Notes: generated from the sequence alone by a model not told the origin. DNA of 64,000 nt from Eupeodes corollae (GCF_945859685.1 NC_079147.1:187843174-187907173), one strand, 5' to 3'; positions 1-14,280 are shown, counted from the first letter of the stretch. Made by a program: numbers and translations.

Positions 1-779
1 ACGAAAAATTACGCTACCAGGAAATGTGTTTTGCAATAAAGCCATATTCGTTTGAAAATTTTGTTTAAAAAATCGCCGTCCACTGCCTGTTGTTCAAGCA
101 CCCATTCGACGTATCCAAATTGATCCAAATGCAGAACACGCCATAATGTGCACTAAAACAGTCCTAATTCCTAAGAATGTGACGAGAAGTTGACACATTG
201 GTCTGTAACCCATTGGTTACAAATTCAAATTTCTTCAGATTGTTGCCAATTGCTTGCGTAGTTGAACGACTATGAAAACCATAATCTCGTCTTTAAGCAC
301 GATATATAGATAGGTGTGGCAGAATCACCATTTTTGTAGTAGGTTTTAACAATTTGTATGCGTTGTACAATAGTTAAACGAACCATTTTTGTACAGTCAC
401 ACTTTCAACTAAAAAAAATAAAATTTGTTTAACAACTTAGTTTGACAGATGTCAAAATCCCAGCTTTATATTATTAAAACCTCAATATGGATTTATAAGA
501 TTCTTGGAAAGTTTTGACTGTGTGCCCACCTTTAAGATTTTGCTCCCACCGAAACAAAAAAATATCCATCTAATGGTTGAACAATTTCCACCATCAATCA
601 AAATTAATTTACTTGTCAAAAGTTACTCCAATTCTTTTTTTATAAATTTGCAAAATTTTGATTGATTTTAGTTTTGCCTTCCTTTTGTTAAACCCGTTCA
701 TTCATTAATTTCATATTTTGTTTTCCTTATCTCTCACTCATAAAATTTTGCATCAATTTATTTTATTCCTTTATTACAG
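1..779 (+). other. bib: bib intron, 3' part (intron continues upstream of the window)
   Basis: This AT-rich stretch ends in a pyrimidine-rich tract and an AG acceptor at 778-779, directly before the first visible bib exon. I found no reading frame resembling the N-terminal bib segments (cytoplasmic N-terminus and first membrane helices), so those exons must lie further upstream. Nothing else is recognised here. Confidence 0.7.
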
Positions 780-906
780 GTGCACATATTAATCCTGCAG
801 TGACGTTAGCATCATGTGTCATCCGGATAGTAACACCATTGCGTGCTGCAATGTACATAACTGCCCAATGTGGTGGTGGAATAGCTGGGGCAGCTTTACT
901 TTATGG
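780..906 (+). CDS. bib: big brain (bib), internal exon with first NPA motif
   Basis: This exon encodes about 42 residues, beginning in AHINPAVTLASC and ending in GGGIAGAALLYG. It carries the first Asn-Pro-Ala box of the MIP/aquaporin fold, the re-entrant half-helix B that lines the pore, followed by the third membrane helix (RAAMYITAQCGGG). The flanks are an AG acceptor at 778-779 and a consensus GTAAGT donor at 907-912. Two bases complete a split glycine codon at the start, and GG at the end is completed by T of the next exon, so splicing to 34,946 stays in frame. big brain is a fly neurogenic gene acting with Notch-Delta signalling at the plasma membrane; the encoded protein has cation-channel rather than water-channel activity in published oocyte work. 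An ATG reading frame at 814 in another phase is a shadow. Confidence 0.95.
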
Positions 907-3900
907 GTAAGTCAAACGATACAAATAGCAATTAAATGTATTTTAAAAATTCTTTTTGTATATAACCTACAAAGGTATTTCAAAAACAAAACAAAAATCG
1001 AAATGTATATGAACTGGGAATTGCATTTTATATTATTTTATCCCATAAGTATCAAGCACAATTTTTTGTAAATTCTGCTTTAAAATTTTTAATTTTTTCT
1101 TTAAAACAAAATCAAAAATTTATGAATTGTAATCAAATCTGACCTCTGACGTGTCCCTGTGTGTTTCTGTTTGTTGAACTGTCAGTTTGGTTATGGCTAG
1201 TTGGTTCACTGACATTTTGTGTACAAGTACTTCTCAACAATATACAGTTAACCAAACAACCCTTGTAACTTTAGCCACCTCCAGGGTTATGAACTCTTAA
1301 ACTTCTTCAATTTCATCCGTTTAAGACGATAAGTTTTTTTTTTCTGTTTTTCCTTTATTTCTTCTACACAAAACTGTAATGAAAATATTCCTCTTGTTTT
1401 TCTGTTGACAGTTCTTAATATGTTCCAAGTTTACATAAGGTCATGTATCATAATGTTCATAGTTGCTCAGAATAGTGTCTCCAACACTTGTCTCATATTT
1501 ATTGTGTACATAGCTTTTTCTACTCTTTACTATGTATATGTGGATAAGAAAGAAAATAATGAAACAGGAAATAAACTTGAATGACTATGAGGCTAAGGGT
1601 AAGTACCTACCTACCAGGTGTAGATGATGGTGTATACCTACCTGTCCAAGCATATTGTACTATTCCTTCCTATCTGTCATTTTGACACTGGGTAATTCTA
1701 TTCTTCTTCTTTTTTATTTTGCATTTAATGTTTTTGTTGGTTATCCTCGCATTTTCATGTTCTGTAAGAACTTTTTTCTCAGGACTCTCACCTTGCTTTA
1801 TCTCCTTGTTTTAGAAAATGCAAGAGTAAACATTATGCCCTTGTGGTAGATGCTCGACAATGGACATTTGAGCATATCAAATGTCATGATGTTATATTTG
1901 TTTTGCCTGTGCCCTTAAAATATTTTGTTGTCTCCCTCCTCCTAAGAAGACACATAACTTAGTGATGATGGGAGAGACTCAAATGTCAACAAGAACAACA
2001 ACAACAATACAAATTGTCATTTTGGCAGAAAACAATAAAAATCTATATACACATACCTTTGCTCTGATGACAAATAATACGAATATAGGTTTGTGTGTCG
2101 ATGTGCTGCACACAAGTAGACAAAAGAAAAAAACAAAAACTAGAAAACTAATGGGCTGCTTCGAAATGACAGTTTCAGGAAATGCTAATGTCAAGTACAT
2201 CACTAACCGGAAAAATGAACTGTTCAGCTTTATTTTCGGAGGTTGGCACCAAAAAGAAGAGTGTATTGGCAAACTTAATAAAAAAAGAAGAACAAAAATA
2301 AACTGCTAAATCCTCATCGCAGTTTCCTTATTGCATTCCGCATGATGTATATTAAAATGGGGGAAAAAAGGTAACAGAAATAAGAGTAGGTACCTAAAAC
2401 GCTAAGAAATGGCCACTTGCTGTTAAAACTTCAAAACCCTTTTTTCTTTTCTTTGCGTTTCGTTTAGTTCTGTTTGTTTTATGTTGAAAATCATTTTGGC
2501 CTCAATTTTAACATTTTTGCCGTGTGCTAAAATCAAGGCAAAGAAAAAAGGAATCATCAGAAGTGGAAAATGGCATTTTTAAAAAAACAATAGCTAACGG
2601 GATGGGGGGCCCTTCAAACATTGACGTCGTCGTCGTCATTCTCGTCCTCGTCGACTGACGGATGATTTTTTTTCTCTCTTCCTCTCACCACTTGTTAAAT
2701 TGAAGAAGTCAGTCAACAAAAATGAAAGCGAAGTGTAAACGTACCTTTTTCCTGTGTGTTTAATGTGTATTTTTGTTGTTATTTGCTCTAAACTGTTGGT
2801 TGAATGAATGTAAATAAATAAATGTTACATTTAACTCCAATGAGAACTAATATAATACTGGGAAAAAGAATTTAATTTACACAGAGAAAGTTTGTTAATT
2901 TTTTCTTTTACATTTAGCTTTTATTTGAAGTTCTCATGCAAAATTTATTTTGTGGTTTTGTTGATCGTTTGTTGTTGCAATTATTTTGTCCAATATGTTG
3001 TGATTATTTTTGTAAAAGAATAATTTCGGCTTTAAATGGCCAAGGGCTTTTTTGGTTTTAAATAATATGAGCTTGGTTTTGTTCAAATTGCGGTATATAA
3101 CTGAATGCTGATTGCTACAACTGAAATTATTCGCATTTGAGATTGATAAAAAAACGTCATTTCGTGTGAACTTTTAAGGACCACCTAAATTTATTCAAAA
3201 TTGTCACATATCTGTCAACTTTACAACAACATGTCACAGCCTTGTTAAATATATAACTAGTTTAATTGTACAGATACGAATTAACTGATAATTTAAGTCA
3301 GATTTAATTGAAGATTGTTTCCAGGTCTTAAATGACAACAAATATAATATTGAAACGTGCGTCCATACCCTCAAAAGTGAATTCTGTCAAATATAAGACA
3401 AGACATTCGTGCACGCTGTCAAAGTCTTATTCGAATTCTTTTGAACTTTAGATTCTAGTCACTTAAACTGTCAATGAGTTAGTTAGGAATGAATGACATT
3501 TCCGAAAAGCATTGCAAACAAAGAGGTCAAGGGGTTTTCTTTGTCAACTTTTTAAATCAGATTTTTCTTAAAAATAAAATCACATAAAGTACTCAACGCC
3601 ATCACGATGTGATTCTGCGTAACGCACTTTAATCGAAAAATGAAAGACTTCTTTAATTTCATCGAATTTAACAACATCTGGCAGTTGGAAAATTAAAGCA
3701 AAGAACCAGAACATTTATATACGAGTATCTGCCATCATAAATCTCAGAAAAAGAACCAATCTTATTAATTTCATTCGCACTCCAGGAACGTTCCATAAAA
3801 GATCTTTCTTGTTTATATGTTATGTGTGCCCATTACCTATTTTAGGTAGACAATTACACATGCACATACCACGAACTGTTGCTTTTTTGTTTCACTTAAA

Positions 3901-4969
3901 AAAGGAAGACTTCATTTCAGGAGCAAAGACTTCTTCACAAGCCTATATAATATACCTTCAGAAAAAAGGCGGGAAAGAAGAAAAATTAAATCTTTACCAC
4001 GCACTTCCATTCCATCTCAAGGCCCCAAAAAGTAAGATCATTTTCTTCTTGTACATCTTTTTCTTCCAAACATCAATCTGTCCATCTGTGGCAAGAACCA
4101 AAGCAAAAACAAAAAGTGAAAGATTTTAAATTCCAGTCAGTGATCTGAAATCTGGATAAATGATGGTGCTGGATGGATGTGTTCACTTTTCGGGAACAGA
4201 TGTTGTACAGACAAAAGACAAGGAGATGCAGACAATTCCCAAAATATCTTTTTAGGTATACTTAATAAAAAAGGAACGATTCAAAAGAAAGCGTCCTCTA
4301 TTACAAAAAAAAATATCTTTATACCTCCAAAATAAACAACTAGAACCAAGCCTTGCTATAGATAAAGGATCTAGGATCCTTATTAGATTCCCTATGTCTG
4401 TACTGTGTAGAGGCACCGGTTGTAATATGTGTGACGTTTCGAATTGACTCAACATTTATTTTGTTGTACAGTGTAATGCGTAGGTATTAAGTGGCTTATA
4501 CTGTGATTTTTGTGTGTGACGTAGGAAATAGGAGATCCTTTATCAAGGATTCGTTCCACATAAAATCGAGCGATAAACAAAGATAGAAATATAGTAAAAT
4601 TTCTAAAGTAAGAACAACAAAAAACGAAATAGATAAAGGTTAGGTATATTTCCTATTTGACGCAGATGTTTTCGTTGCAGTTGAATAGAATTAAAAACAA
4701 TCTTAAGATGAAAGCCACGCACAGGATGCGGTGGTTATTATGAGTTGTTTTTGGGATTATAGTTTCTTCAAATAGGACAAATATCCTGCAAGTTGTATGC
4801 TTTACTTTTATACGATAATGTCATAAATATAGAAAGATTTAATTTTGTTAAATTATGTCAACACTGACATTAGTTATTAGACAATTGGAAAAAGAACTGC
4901 CTTTCTACAGTCTTTATATACTTTGATAAATTAGTCATGTTCAATACGCCATCTTGCTGTAATAATGCT

Positions 4970-5270
4970 TAGTAATTAAAGTGCCAATTCGAATCAATAT
5001 ATCATTTTCAATTGCTTTGCGCTAAGATTCAGAACGCACATTGACTTTTAAAGTTCCAAAAAACTTTGTTTTTACAGGAGAAACAGATTTACGCAGCAAC
5101 TTTAAGTTTGCTTGATAATTGAAGTGCAAATCCGAAGCTACATATATATCATTCTCAATTGCTTTGCGCTAAGATTAAGAACGCCCATTGACATTTATAA
5201 TGCCAACAACAAAAAACACCAAAAATGTTGTTTTTACGGGGGAAACAGAATGACACATCAACTTTAACAG
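4970..5270. repeat. Diverged tandem duplication, ~140-bp unit, two copies
   Basis: Two adjacent units share the core ATTGCTTTGCGCTAAGATT (near 5,014 and 5,157), followed in each by GAACGC, CATTGAC, TGTTTTTAC, GAAACAGA and CAACTTTAA in the same order. The offset is about 143 bp. Copies differ by substitutions and small indels, so the duplication is not recent. It lies in the large bib intron and shows no coding potential. Confidence 0.75.
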
Positions 5271-8200
5271 CAACGAAAAATTAAACTTCAAAATTCAAGC
5301 ACTTTTAATAACATACAAAAAAAAATAGTTAAAAAAAATTGTAAATTATGTACAAAAACTGTGTGTAGTAATGATGGTTGTCACATTTGGATTTGAACGT
5401 TAATAGACCTGAACAATGTCAACTTATAAGTTGGTAACGGGCAGATTCAGACAACATGAAGGAGCTAGCTGTCTTTCAAGTGTCATAAACTTCAAACTCA
5501 AAACTTTACTTCATTAATCTCAACCTTCAGTTTGAAAATTGTTACAAAACACCCCTCAGGCAAGCTACAATTTCATCTCGAGTTGTATTTAAAAGAAATA
5601 TTACTTATTCCTTTACCAATTTGACAAAGACTCTTTTAATTTTAAACATTAAATAAAATAGTTTAGAAAATAAATAAATCATAGGGCAGTGAAGTTCAGC
5701 TTTCAGTTAAATGAAAAGACTTGATGAACTGTCATTTTGACATAAGTAGACTTGACTTGATAGCTAGGCACATTTTTCTTGTCTTAGTCAACTTTTCAAC
5801 AAAATTGTCTTTATCGGAAGGCAATTTTTTGGCAGCTGGCCAATCAGATACTAAAAACATCTCTTACTTCAAATTTGTTATGTCATCTGAACCTGCCCAA
5901 CATTTGCACTGCGATAAAGAATTGTATTTAGGTCTAACTCAACGTAAGATAATGTGTTGTCGCTGTAAATGTATTCAAACCATTTAAAACCAAACTCTGA
6001 AAAATGTGAGGTAGTTGTCAAAGGTGTTGTTTCCGTTTCTCGCTTTATGTCATTTATTCAGTTAATATGTTTTCTTTCTGTTAGCTTCAATGGAAAATAA
6101 GGAAAGAACAGCAAAACATAAGACAGAAGTGACACTCCTAATTGCAAAATCTGTTTTTTTGATTCAAATATGACCATTTTGTGCTTTAATTAGTTACAAA
6201 ACATTTAATACAAAATGGTGGTAAATAAAATTTTAAAAAACCAATATTACATCAAATCACACACTTTATTGAATCTACTACAATTTCAATATGTCATTTT
6301 CTTTGAAACGATAAGAAATACCCAAGTGACAGCGTGTAAATATGAATTGCAAAATATTCATCAAAAGCAATCACTTGGGTTGATCTCTTGAAAAATAAAA
6401 ATAATACATAAAAATGATATGACTTATGAGACGATAGTTCAAAGATAAATAAAGACATTTCAAAAGGAGCAATAACATTCGTATATATAGACTTCATCTT
6501 CTGTCACAGAACTTATGCACACAACAGGGAGAGACATGAACTCTATTGAAAAGAAATACATACCGTACCGGCAAACCTAAAGTAAATACCTTATGCTTAG
6601 TATTTTGGTATTTTTTTAAGGCCACATGAAAATACCAATCTAAAAAAAGATATTGAAAGAAAATCTTAAATCGAATAGAGGCTTATTTTTGATAGAGAAA
6701 GTCTATAGGTAAGTGCTTAGGCATACTGTCACTTTAACCCTTTTTTATCTCTCCCGCAAAAAAGTGCATAGAATAATCCTTTATGGTTTTTTGATTGAAC
6801 ATAACTTTGGTTGAACCACTTCAATAGACACTAAAGGAGAATAACGAACAAAAATATTCAATACGAACCCTAAAAAAGATCTGTTTCTCCCCAAAAAGAA
6901 ACTCATATCGTGCATGACCTCAGAACTGTCAAACTAATATGATAGAAAGAAAGGAACATAAATACAAATGTCATCTAAATAAAAACGAAATCGAATGAGG
7001 TCATATGTGTGCATTCTTTTTTATTGCGATAGTCTGGTTTTTAGAAATAAATTTGTTTAGGGTCAGATTGCATTATAAAAAATATACCTACTTGACAATA
7101 AGGTTAAGTAAAGAGGATTGAATTATTGTAGGAAAATAAACCCCAGCTATTTAAGATTGCGCATACAACAAGAACGATTTATATATTTTATCGAAAGGAT
7201 TGTTGCAATGTGCCATGAGCAAACTAGGTCTAAGGGTTAAGTGGTTATGAACAATAATAATGTCGCTGGTTTATAGGTGTATAGTACATATTCATATAGG
7301 GGATGTTGCGGGCTATTGACATTTTTGGAATAACCCATTTTAGGTTGAGTGCGTTTTTCCTTCTGTTAGTTTGAAAAAGGGTGTGATCTGTGATTATTCG
7401 ATGAACTTTTTGTTTTAGCAGTTTGATTTTGTAATACATGAAAGTTCATCTACGATTGAGCTTCTGTCATTTTGTATCCAATAAATAAAATAGTCACCTT
7501 TTGTAATGTCAAAATCGTCAATTTTTTCGGTTTTGATTGGTCTGATTTAGGTACCCGCACAAACAAATAAACACCAAATTCTGATGTTTTTCCAACAAAA
7601 TACAGAAATTAACATGACATTGAATTAAGTGCCTAATATAAGCGTGCCTTAATCAAATTGTTCACCTTTGGAAGAGAAAAAATGTTACATATTTTAATCT
7701 CAAAAGTCGAGTTTTTATTTGACTCATCTAATGTGAAAAACTTCAAGTGATTAAAGTGTAAGTGTCAAAAACTGACTGTCAAAACAATTTTTTCCTGACA
7801 GATGCCTTAAACACTGACATATAACTTTATTGTAATAAAGAAGCCGTTAAATAATTGCACCATTGCCCATATTTAAAAAATTAGAAAACCTTATAAAGTC
7901 GAAACATCTGCTTTCAAGAAGTGAAAGAAGATTATACACTGAGTTAACTCTTCCCAACAAAAACAGGGAAAACATTAAAAAAAGCAGCACACTTCAAATA
8001 AAACCATAACCCAATAATTACCATTCTACGCGCGTTATATGAACATGCCTCATTGCCAATGCGCCTCGCCGGGCCACTGCAACCTTTGTTGATGCCACTA
8101 GTGGTGTCCATCCGGAATTGGATTGCGTAAAATTTTGTCGATATATGTCTTTTTGTCTCGAGCTGCTTTGTGGATTCCTAATTATTTTTTGGGCATTTTT

Positions 8201-9807
8201 TCAAAGAATTAGTGTGTTGCATTGAATCGAAAGCGAAACACGTGTCTGAAACTTAATTCGACCCAAGTTTAAACACAAAATATAAAAGAAAACTAAGATA
8301 AAAACGAGTTAAATATGCAACGCACCTGCTGCTGGTTCTGACCGAAGACAAAGCGTCGAGTCGTCGTCGTTGTAGCCACCGCCGCCGTCGCCGCCGGCCG
8401 TCTTTTTCATCATGATGGCCCATTCGCGTTCAGAAACACAAGCCTATAATCCTTTTTGATTAACCCGACAACAACCATCCGACAAACGGACACGACGCGA
8501 CGACGCGACGCGGTCGATACCAGGCACACACGGACTCACACTCAACACAATTGTCCTAAACAATTTTCGTATTCCTTTTCATCATCGTTATCTCCATCTC
8601 TCGCTCTATCATTTTGATTTTGATGATGAAAGGATGAAGATAAATTATTATCAGTCATAGCAGTGTCAAGCTCTTCCTCTATTATTGTCTTATATCTTTG
8701 GAAAAGGACAATAATTTGATATTCTCTATCCAAGTCATGATTTGACAGTTTGGATAATTCACAAAGGGATATCGAGAGTGAAATGATATGACTTATAATG
8801 ATTTGAAGTAAGTTTAGAGATTTCATACATAAAGGAAGTCATTTGACACTACTTGACATTTGAAATATAACAGTGTGTGTGGTGCCTAAGGTGTGTTGTA
8901 TTCAGATCATATGCAGTCCGGCAAAAATGGATACATCTGCATTGGAAATCGAATCGAACAAGGCTTCCAGCCAGAATTCCCCAAAAGACTGAATATAATG
9001 CCAACCCAAAGATGTTTATCCATTCAACTGGATAAGTAAATTCACTCAACCAGTTCAGATTGGGGACAGTTCGTTGTCGTTCCTCGAATCGCAAAAAGGA
9101 TTGAATTCCAATTGTCATCGGAGCAGTGGCGTTTCTTCTTTAGCAAGCAACAACATAAAAATAAAACAGGTGGTAGTTGTAGGTACCTAACAACTCGGGA
9201 CAGAGCCAATCATTACAAATCAGCTCAGCAAAGGTGATTGTACATAAAGTTGTATAGTGAAGAAGAGAAGACAACCTTGCTGGAGCTGAGCTGACGTCGA
9301 TTTTAGTTGTTGTCCGTTTTTTGATTGACAGGCGAAGGGAGATGAATGTTGGAAACCTGGATAAATGCTTTTTTTTGGAGGCTCAACCATCTACATTCAG
9401 TTAGTCCGCCAGTCCAGTCAGCGGTTGTTACAGTTTTTTGGCATACAAAGTGAGGTCACTGGTTTTGTATTTTTTGTTTTTCTTCAAAAATTCGTTGAGA
9501 GAATTTTTGTTGATGTTGCTGTGGAGTTTGTTTATTTGCTTATATTTTTTTTTGTTGGAAGAATTTCAATAAAAATTTAAGAGAGAAGAGTTGTTGACCT
9601 TAAAAAAGATTTCAAGACAAAAAAAAAGGAATGATACGTACTTTTTTTATCACAGGGAGTTTTTTTTATTTGTATAATCTTCTTTTCAAGTACAAATAAG
9701 TATACATATTTTCGACTTATTTGAATATGCAATATTCAATTTTTTTGATGTTTTTACATACTCACCCCTCTACTGTCATTCTTTTGTCAAAGCTAATGAT
9801 GTCTATT

Positions 9808-10300
9808 TGTGTGGTGAATATATAAGTTCGAAAGCATAAGGTTTGTTAGGAGTCTTTCCCTTGCGTTATTTGAATGGTCTTCCACCTGCGTTATTAAAAC
9901 ATGAAAACATTTACAAAAATGTTTTTAGTTTTTACCACAAAACTGTCAAAAATAACAATGTTAATTTATGTGGTGAATATGAGTTGAAAAGCATAAAGTC
10001 TTTAACTTGCGTTTCTTATTCTTCTATTGACAAAAATATACTTTTTTAGAATTGTTTTCAATTATTCGTTTTGGTAGAAACAGGTATGGTGAATATGAGT
10101 TGTGAAAATTCAAATCCCCCAATTCTTCCAATTGTAACTAAATATTTGGATGAAATACTTGTGTATGGTGAATATGTTTTCAAACATTAAATTTTTACAA
10201 AATGTTTGTCCTTTTTTCCGCTGCTACTAATTAACAGACTAGGTATGGTGAGAATTAGTTGTCAAACTTAAAATGAAATGGCTGGGGAGTCTTAGACTTG
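9808..10300. repeat. Degenerate short repeat array (GGTGAATATGAGTTG motif)
   Basis: The motif GGTGAATAT (one variant GGTGAGAAT) recurs near 9,812, 9,972, 10,088, 10,168 and 10,248, usually followed by a variant of GAGTTG plus an A-rich stretch. Spacing is about 160, 116, 80 and 80 bp, compatible with a decayed ~80-bp tandem unit. No open frame runs through it. Confidence 0.5.
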
Positions 10301-13300
10301 GCAAACTTACAGTCACCTGTTACTTTTCGAAATTGGTCTTGTATCATTATTCGAAATTAATTAAATTCCAATTTATAGAAAATAATTTTCAGGACTATGT
10401 ACGAGTACGTATAGGTTTAACACTAGGATCCCTCATAATTCACTCAGATTTTTGTACATTCAGTGCTGTGTTATAATTATAAACAAAGACAACTTATACC
10501 TCGTTTTGTGGCACCTCGATCAAAATACAAAAAAAAAGCAGATGCACCTCGTGCAGTCTTTTAGATAAAGCAATTCAGACGACCCCCTATGTCCATAGTA
10601 TTTTTGTGTATCCTTTTTCTTTGTATTTACCTACCCATGCATATTTAACCATGTCTACCTGCAACAACAAAAGATGTGCAACATGTGTCCGTTTCGTTTT
10701 TATTTTCCCTTATAATCTTTTGAATTTTCAATCACGCAGGTAGAGTTACACATTTACATGCCGCCATCATTATCATCCTCATCGTTTCTCGTGTTGAGTT
10801 GGAACTACCTGTCCGGTTTTATACCTTTATATCTGCACCATCCTTACAATCAAAATTGTTTCTTTTTATATATGTAGGTAAGGTACCTATATTCTCTTTG
10901 GTGAATTTATTTAAAAAAAAATCTTACTTCCCCCATTTGTTTGTAGAATTTCTGCTTCTGTAACTTACTATACTCTGCATTTCCAATTCAGTGCATTTAA
11001 ATTTCTGCATCGGTGCAATTTTGTCACCTGCTTACTTCTTTTTGTCTGACAGCCAAAACCAACTGCTTTTTTTGGGTTTTAGGTAAACGTCAGCGAGGTT
11101 ACTTATCAATTTGTTAAAATCATAATAATAACAAGTTAAAGGTGCGAGTTGATGAACCGGATTTAAAATTAACCAAAAACAGCATGTGCTTTTTCCTGTT
11201 TTTTTTTTACTTTTTGAAAAATCAAGGTTTCAATTTTGTAAGCAATTACAAATTATGAAATTACATAAAGCTGTCTGTAGTCTTTAAACAGACTGATAAA
11301 CGTGTCGACACTTACCTCGAATTTGGGTATGAATAGAAGTTGCACTTTGACATTTTAAAATTAACCAATGCAGCTTTATAATTGTGCTTTAATAATCATT
11401 CCGATCTTCGTTGGATCAATTCAGATTCAACAGAACTTTAAGAATATCATTTCTGTTAACGAGAATTTAACATCTTAAAATTAATTAGATTACAAGATTA
11501 TGACATCTGTCATACTTGTCACTTAATTGGTCAATTCCAATGCATTTCATAATGACAGAAGAATTCACACGTATTGAATTGTTCTATTTAATTTAAATTG
11601 TATTGCTATAAAGCAGTGTGTAGACTGCGTTAAAATGTTAATTAAATTTCCTGCTATGATTAAATTTTGACGTTTATTGAAAAATGGGATAAACTTTAGA
11701 TATCGGTTCTATAAAATGGACGTTCCACTTAGAAAAAAAATTGAACGTGCATAATTCTAAAGGCATGTACCTACTTTTCTGACAGCAGACAAAAAAAACA
11801 CAAGCGTATCCTGTATATTAAATTCTAAGTTCAATTAACACTGTCGCCTGACAAAAAAACACATGCATTTACGGTACAAAAACAGTTTTTTAATCCTCAT
11901 TCATATGCGTCTCGTTTTTAAGTACAAAATACTTAAATTCTTTGTCGACTGGTTACGCATGCGACCAGCATAGCAGTAAAGTAACAAAAGTGTGCAGCTG
12001 AAAAAATTATCTTAACAAAAAAAGAAACAAAATTTGTGAAATGAAAGATGTCCACAGATGACTTAAAGGACCTCTGGACACACACAAATTTTGACGTCTG
12101 TTTTCTTTTTCTTGTGTTTCTTTATTTAGGTATAGATTCACCGAAAAAAATATAAATAAAAAGTGAAACATGAAATGAATTAAAAATGCAGCTGCCTATA
12201 GGTTTCATATTCCCTTAAATAATTTAGTTTTTTTTTAAGGAATAAGCTGCACGTGCACAGGAATTGAACAACACAATTTATACAAAAACAGGAAGCCACG
12301 TTCCTACGCCTGTCAAAAGTGTAGGTAAAATTGTTTTTCACAGAAAACGGACTCTGTAAACATAACTCGTAGAGTGAAATTTTAATTTCTCTGTTGATTA
12401 TGGTAATGGTCAAACATAAAAATTAAAATCCATTAAGGATTTTCACTTTTAAACAACAATGAAGCATATCATTTTCCATTGGTACTGCTCTTATTTATAC
12501 CTAGATATGAACGTTGACGTTTTGTATATATAACTCCTTCTGTGGTGAAATAGGGCCAAGCTATGATCAGGAAGCGAAAAACTTTTAATTGCATGTCGAT
12601 ACAAAAATATTTTTCTTTTATTTCTTTTATATTACACACATTTTTGGATATTATCCTTACCATCATCTACCAACATCATGGTATGGCGGCGTTGTTCGTA
12701 GGGTTTGTCATCAACGGCAATGGTTGATTAAACTATGAAATTTCATTTTAAAAATACAAAACAAAAATGAGTTATACATTTTCATGGTTCTTATAAATTG
12801 TTTGATTGCTTTGTACATTTTTGAATGAGTGTTTTTATTTTATGAGTACCGAAGCAAATTTTACAAAATAATTGATCGAACGCAATTAAGATGTTTTTAT
12901 TTTCAAAAGAGGGTTTCTTTTGGTAAACCTAAATGCAGTCATTTAAGTTTTAAGTGTAAACTTGCTTTAATGTGCGCACCCTCTTAAAAATACATTATGC
13001 TATGTAGGTGTCTTTTTTAGAGAAAACACATGTGTAGAATGTAGATATGTCTTTTGACAGCAACGTACGGTTGCAGCAGTTGTGGCGGGCGGAAGAAAAT
13101 GTTTTTTAACACTCTACACATGTGAATCATGTGTTAGGAAGGAGGCACATTATGGCGAAGGCTACCGGCTCCAAAGACGAACGTAGACGACGACGACGTG
13201 TGTTCCTTCATTCCTCTGCTTCAACTTGACTTTATTTTATTAGTTTGATTTCTTTCGAGAAAATAATTTAGATGGAGAGAATGTGTCAGAATTTTTGCTT

Positions 13301-13751
13301 TTTTTAGAATTCACATTATAAGTTCGTATTATTTTTTAAATTAATGGGGTAGAGGAGGTTTAAAGTGTAGTAGAGAGGAGTTGTTTTTTAATGGAGCCAC
13401 TTATTAGGTGGATTCAGTTATTTTATCACAAAAATATGAAACATTTTTAACGAGATGTTATAATGACAACCATGGGAAATGTCATTTACCCCTTAAAGCA
13501 AGAGCAAGAGAATTTTATGTGCACGATTTGTTGTGTTAAAAGTTTCCGGGCATATTCGTGAGATTTATTCGTTTATGGTACTTAAAAGGGGGAGTTTCTC
13601 GATTGAAAAACAAAAATATAAAATGTTTTAGCCGTTAAATTAATTCAAAAATTAAATTCCAGATGGAGTCCAATAGAGAGAAAAGAGTTTTCATTTCAGA
13701 TTAAAGAAAGATAAATAATGTAGTTTGACAGTTGAAACTAATTTGACATTC

Positions 13752-14280
13752 TATGAAGCGTACTTTAGGCAGTGTTCACACTTTTTTTCATATTCAAACA
13801 TCTAAAATTCTAACCTTTTGTGTATTTTTACTCTGTTTCGTCATTCAATGAAAGAAAATATGCAAAAAGCCTCTAAACTTCATATCCAAGGGAAAACCGT
13901 CAATATACAAATCATATCATCGTTCCACTACACGGTGTAACTTTGCCCACTATTTCAACTTACTTGCTGCTGATACTACACGCTATACGCTTTGGCTATG
14001 AATGAAGCGTACTTAAGGCGGTGTTCACACTTTTTTTCATATTCAAAAATCTAAAATTCTAACTTTTTGTGTATTTTTACTCTGTTTCGTTATTCAATGA
14101 AAGAAAATATGCAAAAAGCCTGTAAACTTTATATCCAAGGGAAAACTGTCAATATACACCCCATTACAAATCACATTATCGTTCCACCACACTATACTCT
14201 CACCACACAGTGTAACTTTGTCCACTATTACAACTTACTTGATGCTGATACTACACGCTATATGCTTTGACTTTTCTATG
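13752..14280. repeat. Tandem duplication, ~249-bp unit with MITE-like end
   Basis: Copy one (about 13,752-14,000) and copy two (about 14,001-14,280) match closely over nearly their whole length; the offset between ATGAAGCGTACTT in each is 249 bp. Copy two has about 30 extra bases around 14,160-14,210. Both units start near GTACTTWAGGCRGTGTTCAC, which resembles a transposon end, so the duplicated unit may derive from a non-autonomous DNA element. A 67-residue frame in copy two has no homologue that I recognise and is treated as chance. Confidence 0.8.

Noticed and set aside
814..1071. 85-residue plus-strand frame starting at an ATG within the first bib exon
   Set aside because: It is out of phase with the conserved bib frame and runs into the intron; a shadow.
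1962..2309. 115-residue plus-strand and 97-residue minus-strand overlapping frames
   Set aside because: Low-complexity composition (Thr/Lys/Asn), no recognised homology, both strands open by chance in repetitive A-rich DNA.
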